Assembly (NCBI GenBank): GCA_004173455.1
Contig: SECL01000001.1
Location: 1-64,000, forward strand
From: Moraxellaceae bacterium
Lineage (GTDB): Bacteria > Pseudomonadota > Gammaproteobacteria > Pseudomonadales > Moraxellaceae
Length of the DNA: 64,000 nucleotides
Direction: 5' to 3'
Under the pieces are notes generated by a model. It ran no database searches, was not told the DNA's origin, and worked only from the letters and a program-made list of their open reading frames with translations. Numbering within the stretch: the stretch's first letter is position 1; each line of letters starts with the position of its first letter. Position numbers and translations under genes: made by a program. This document shows, piece by piece, positions 60,821 through 64,000 of this stretch.

Positions 60821-62272
60821 ATGCACCTGCACTGGTTTCGCAGCGACCTGCGTATTCATGACAATACTTCACTGGACGCTGCTGCCAGTCAGGAATCAGT
60901 GCTTGCGCTGTACATTCTAACGCCTAAACAATGGCAACAGCATGATGATGCACCCTGTAAAGTGGACTTTTGGCGGCGACAACTGATTGAATTGTCGCAA
61001 CAATTAGATCGCTTAAATATCCCGCTACTAATCCGTCACTGTGACACATGGCAGCAAGTCCCCGATTTGCTATTAGAGCTGTGTCAGCAGTACCAGATTA
61101 CGCAGGTTCATTGCAATGCCGAATATGGCGTTAATGAACGCAAACGTGATGCCGCTACCCAGCACTTGTTGCAGCAATACCACATTGGGTTTAAGCATTA
61201 TCTGGATCAATTGCTGTTTGAACCGGGCAGTATTACCAGCAAAAGTGGTGGTTACTTTAAGGTGTTTGGCCAGTTTAAGCGGGTGTGCCAGCAACGCCTG
61301 TATGATCAGATTCCAGCCATACTGCCAGCGCCGAAAGCGCAAGCCAAACTGTTTATTGCAGCAGATCCGATTGCGGCGACTTTGGCTGATTTTACGTTAA
61401 CGGGTGCTTTTGCCAAGCTAGATCAATCCAGCATCGATTCAATAGCCGCACAGTGGCCAGTGGGCGAAACACAGGCCATGCAGGTCTTGGATGATTTTTG
61501 TGCTGATCCGATATTGGATTATGAGCACGCGCGTGATATGCCTGCGCTGGCGGGTGTCAGCCAAATATCACCTTATATTAATGCAGGGATTGTATCGGTT
61601 CGGCAGTGTTTGCAGGCCGCGATTGATGCAGCCGATGGTGAGTTATTTGGTGCCAATGAAGGCATCAATACTTGGATTACCCAACTACTATGGCGTGAGT
61701 TTTACCAGCATATTTTGGTAGGCTTTCCGCAGGTGAGCCAGCACCAACCGTTTAAAGCACACACCAAAAAATTGCCATGGCGCAATGCCCCTGACGATTT
61801 AGCGTGCTGGCAGCAAGGACAAACTGGCTTTCCGATTATTGATGCGGCCATGCGACAACTGCAACAAACCGGCTGGATGCACAATCGCCTGCGCATGATA
61901 GTGGCGATGTTTTTAAGCAAAAATTTGCTGATTGACTGGCGCTTGGGCGAGCAGTGGTTTATGCAGCATTTAATTGACGGTGACTTGGCGGCCAACAATG
62001 GTGGCTGGCAATGGAGTGCCTCAACGGGGACAGACAGCGTGCCGTATTTCCGTATTTTTAATCCCATTACCCAGTCACAAAAAATTGATCCAGAAGGCAC
62101 ATTTATCCGGCATTGGCTGCCAGCGCTGGCACATTTGGACAATAAATCCATTCATGCCCCACATTTATCACGTAATGTACAGGCCAGCGCGCTGGATTAT
62201 CCGTTGCCTATAGTCGATCTCAAACAGAGCCGTGAGCGCGCCCTACAGGCATTTTCCGGACTAAAGGCTTAA
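60821..62272 (+). CDS. phrB: Deoxyribodipyrimidine photolyase
   Basis: Light-driven repair of cyclobutane pyrimidine dimers. The 483 residues have an N-terminal antenna-binding domain (about 1-135) starting MHLHWFRSDLRIHDN, and a C-terminal FAD domain with LPWRNAPDDLACWQQG, GFPIIDAAMRQLQQTGWMHNRLRM and WQWSASTGTDSVPYFRIFNP, matching CPD class I photolyases. It lies 25 bp after glmS and may share its transcript. Confidence 0.94.
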   Translation: MHLHWFRSDLRIHDNTSLDAAASQESVLALYILTPKQWQQHDDAPCKVDFWRRQLIELSQQLDRLNIPLLIRHCDTWQQVPDLLLELCQQYQITQVHCNAEYGVNERKRDAATQHLLQQYHIGFKHYLDQLLFEPGSITSKSGGYFKVFGQFKRVCQQRLYDQIPAILPAPKAQAKLFIAADPIAATLADFTLTGAFAKLDQSSIDSIAAQWPVGETQAMQVLDDFCADPILDYEHARDMPALAGVSQISPYINAGIVSVRQCLQAAIDAADGELFGANEGINTWITQLLWREFYQHILVGFPQVSQHQPFKAHTKKLPWRNAPDDLACWQQGQTGFPIIDAAMRQLQQTGWMHNRLRMIVAMFLSKNLLIDWRLGEQWFMQHLIDGDLAANNGGWQWSASTGTDSVPYFRIFNPITQSQKIDPEGTFIRHWLPALAHLDNKSIHAPHLSRNVQASALDYPLPIVDLKQSRERALQAFSGLKA

Positions 62273-62445
62273 TGTTTTTGCTGATTTAACAAAAAAATGC
62301 TGCAAAATGAAGGCAAGCACTTGGCAAGTCCAATAAACGCGCTAATCTATGCTCACATTCGGGTAATGAAAACTGCTGGCCAGTATGCTAAAAAGAGCAT
62401 GTCATGCACAGCAGGCACAATGATTGGTTTAATGATGGAATTTTT

Positions 62446-63198
62446 ATGAGTAAAGCGCTTCCCGTTGTTCTTGCAGCCGTCATTATTGGTGGTGCATTAA
62501 CCCCGATTTATCTGGCCAAGCACGCCACGCCCGGTCAGCACACCAAGTCTGGTCTATCCAGTGCGGCGACCAGTAATATTCAGAAAATCAGCTATGCCAT
62601 GGGCTACCAGATGGGTGGCCAAATCCCGCCTGAAGTGGACGACAGTCTGTTTGTCGATGGCATGCAGGACAGCAAGGCCAAAAAAAAGCCGCGCTTTACT
62701 GAGCAGGAAGTGGGTCAAGCCCTGGTTGCTTATCAGCAAGACCTGCAAAAACAGCAGCAGCAACAGCAGGTGCAACAACAACAACAGCAGCAACAGGCCA
62801 CTGCGCAAAGTAGCGCGCAGGCTGGTGATGCCTTTTTGACAGAAAATGCCAAAAAGCCGGGCGTGGTGACGACCGCCAGCGGCCTGCAATATCTGGTGAT
62901 CAAAGAAGGTACTGGCACCAAGCCAACTGCCTCTTCTGAAGTCAAGGTGGACTATGAAGGCAAGCTGGTTGATGGCAGCGTGTTTGACAGCTCCATCAAG
63001 CGTGGCGAGCCATTGACCTTTGGTTTAAGTCAGGTGATTCCGGGCTGGACAGAAGGCCTTCAATTGATGAAAGAAGGCGCGCATTATCGCTTCTTTATTC
63101 CGGCTAAGCTGGGCTATGGGGAAACGGGTGCGGGTGAAGCAATTCCGCCCAATAGTACGCTGATTTTTGATGTGACCCTAATTAAGGTTAATCCTTAA
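62446..63198 (+). CDS. FKBP-type peptidyl-prolyl isomerase with polyglutamine linker
   Basis: A 250-residue exported folding helper (FkpA/Mip type). It has an N-terminal signal or anchor (about 4-22), a short dimerisation region (SYAMGYQMGGQI), then a Gln tract (about residues 100-120, two runs of Q separated by V) and the C-terminal FKBP domain (about 140-250: VDYEGKLVDGSVFDSS, VIPGWTEGLQLM, IPPNSTLIFDVTLI). The ATG 62446 gives MSKALPVVL; the 14-codon upstream extension is rejected. It is a tandem paralogue of the next gene. Confidence 0.88.
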   Translation: MSKALPVVLAAVIIGGALTPIYLAKHATPGQHTKSGLSSAATSNIQKISYAMGYQMGGQIPPEVDDSLFVDGMQDSKAKKKPRFTEQEVGQALVAYQQDLQKQQQQQQVQQQQQQQQATAQSSAQAGDAFLTENAKKPGVVTTASGLQYLVIKEGTGTKPTASSEVKVDYEGKLVDGSVFDSSIKRGEPLTFGLSQVIPGWTEGLQLMKEGAHYRFFIPAKLGYGETGAGEAIPPNSTLIFDVTLIKVNP

Positions 63199-63407
63199 CG
63201 CTTGGGTAAAAAGACAGCGCCCTGCCTAATGAGTAGGCTGCTGTCCAGTTGTCAGATTGATCGTTTGAATCAGACTGATCGTTTGAGTCAAAGTGCTATT
63301 TGATTCAATGTGGGGTCTTTATCAATCCGCTGTGAGTCAGGCAGTAACACACCGCTACCACGGCTGGGTCAATGCCTTAGGTTAATAATAGTAATGGAAT
63401 TGAAGTC

Positions 63408-64000
63408 ATGAAAAAAATTGTTTTGGGACTAACCTGTGGTGTATTGAGCCTATATAGCGCGGCGTATGCAGCACCTGCTAAAAGCAGCACCAGCAATACC
63501 ACCAGCACGAGCAGCAGCATTAATGAAAAAAGCTCGGAGCTGCAAAAAGTTGGTTATAGCTTTGGTTATATTATGGGTAAAAGTAATACCGACGCGGTGA
63601 AGGATCTGGACGTCAATACTTTTATTCAGGGCTTCCGTGATGGCTATGCGGGCAAGCCTGCTGGCCTGAGCGAAGACCAGATGAAAGCTGCCTTGTTGAA
63701 CTACAAGCACAGTCAAGAAGCGCAGGACATGAAGGCTTTTGAGCAGCAAGGCAAGGTAAATGCCGAAGCAGGCGCCAAGTTTCTAGCCGACAATGCCAAA
63801 AAGCCCGGTATTACCACCACAGCCAGTGGCTTACAGTATGAAGTCCTCAAGCAAGGCAGCGGCAAACGCCCAACCGCCACGGACAAAGTGACCGTGCATT
63901 ATGAAGGCAAGCTAATCGACGGCACCGTATTTGATAGCTCGATTGATCGTGGTGAACCAGTCACCTTTCCATTGAATCAGGTGATTGCCGGCTGGACTGA
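63408..64000 (+). CDS. FKBP-type peptidyl-prolyl isomerase, truncated by window end
   Basis: The gene runs off the right edge, with about 197 codons visible. The signal peptide [21 protein letters not shown] is followed by a Ser/Thr/Asn linker, the Mip-type dimerisation region ([24 protein letters not shown]) and most of the FKBP domain ([28 protein letters not shown]). It lacks the polyglutamine run of its neighbour. No frameshift is seen in the visible part. Confidence 0.9.
   Translation, partial: MKKIVLGLTCGVLSLYSAAYAAPAKSSTSNTTSTSSSINEKSSELQKVGYSFGYIMGKSNTDAVKDLDVNTFIQGFRDGYAGKPAGLSEDQMKAALLNYKHSQEAQDMKAFEQQGKVNAEAGAKFLADNAKKPGITTTASGLQYEVLKQGSGKRPTATDKVTVHYEGKLIDGTVFDSSIDRGEPVTFPLNQVIAGWT

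Overview
The window is the chromosomal origin region of a gammaproteobacterium, most likely a member of the Moraxellaceae (Acinetobacter/Alkanindiges-like). Pointers are two AdeT-type solute-binding proteins, the tyrS-anmK-erpA neighbourhood, grpE-dnaK without dnaJ, a RibBX-type riboflavin enzyme and a dnaA-dnaN-recF-gyrB cluster divergent from rpmH-rnpA-yidD-yidC-mnmE. Genus assignment is inference; the gene order is directly visible.

Layout. 1-7.4 kb: tandem rRNA-type promoters firing off the left edge, tyrS, anmK, a ferritin-like hydrolase, erpA and a tandem AdeT-like pair. 7.4-16.6 kb: an ABC-F ATPase (YheS type), a CinA-type amidase, then gyrB-recF-dnaN-dnaA reading leftwards. 16.65-17.48 kb: oriC, with five perfect DnaA boxes plus variants in AT-rich DNA. 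17.5-21.6 kb: rpmH-rnpA-yidD-yidC-mnmE. 21.7-34.6 kb: envelope and stress genes, an NCS2 permease, mpl, purEK, a GFA-type gene whose native start is interrupted by TGA, an MltB-type transglycosylase, a DUF815 ATPase and a matrixin-like protease. 34.8-47.6 kb: grpE-dnaK, yceI, an S15-like esterase, psd, a rhodanese, dtd, an EamA permease, and bioB/bioF. 47.6-64 kb: serB/ytjB, a GDT1-family Mn exporter with a structured leader, ribBX-ribH-nusB, thiL-pgpA, glmU-glmS, a photolyase and two FKBP-type isomerases (the second cut by the window end).

Two layers of non-coding architecture run over this ordinary gene content. First, six 16-bp parS-type palindromes (TGTTCCACGTGGAACA and close variants) flank oriC from 7.5 kb on one side to 28.5 kb on the other. 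Three lie inside coding sequence (gyrB, recF, bioF), and two bracket the DUF815 ATPase gene. Second, a gene-free stretch at 29.66-30.34 kb holds long AT-rich inverted repeats built on GAATTTAAA/TTTAAATTC, with two perfect DnaA boxes and one variant. The same GAATTTAAA words occur inside oriC 13 kb away. That repeat/DnaA-box locus is the best candidate here for something undescribed. Other non-coding candidates are a probable Mn-type riboswitch before the GDT1 gene, a cloverleaf-like element at 22.45-22.57 kb and a short terminator-ended RNA after purK.

No phage, insertion sequence, CRISPR array or tRNA gene was recognised. The parAB genes expected to act on the parS sites are not in the window.
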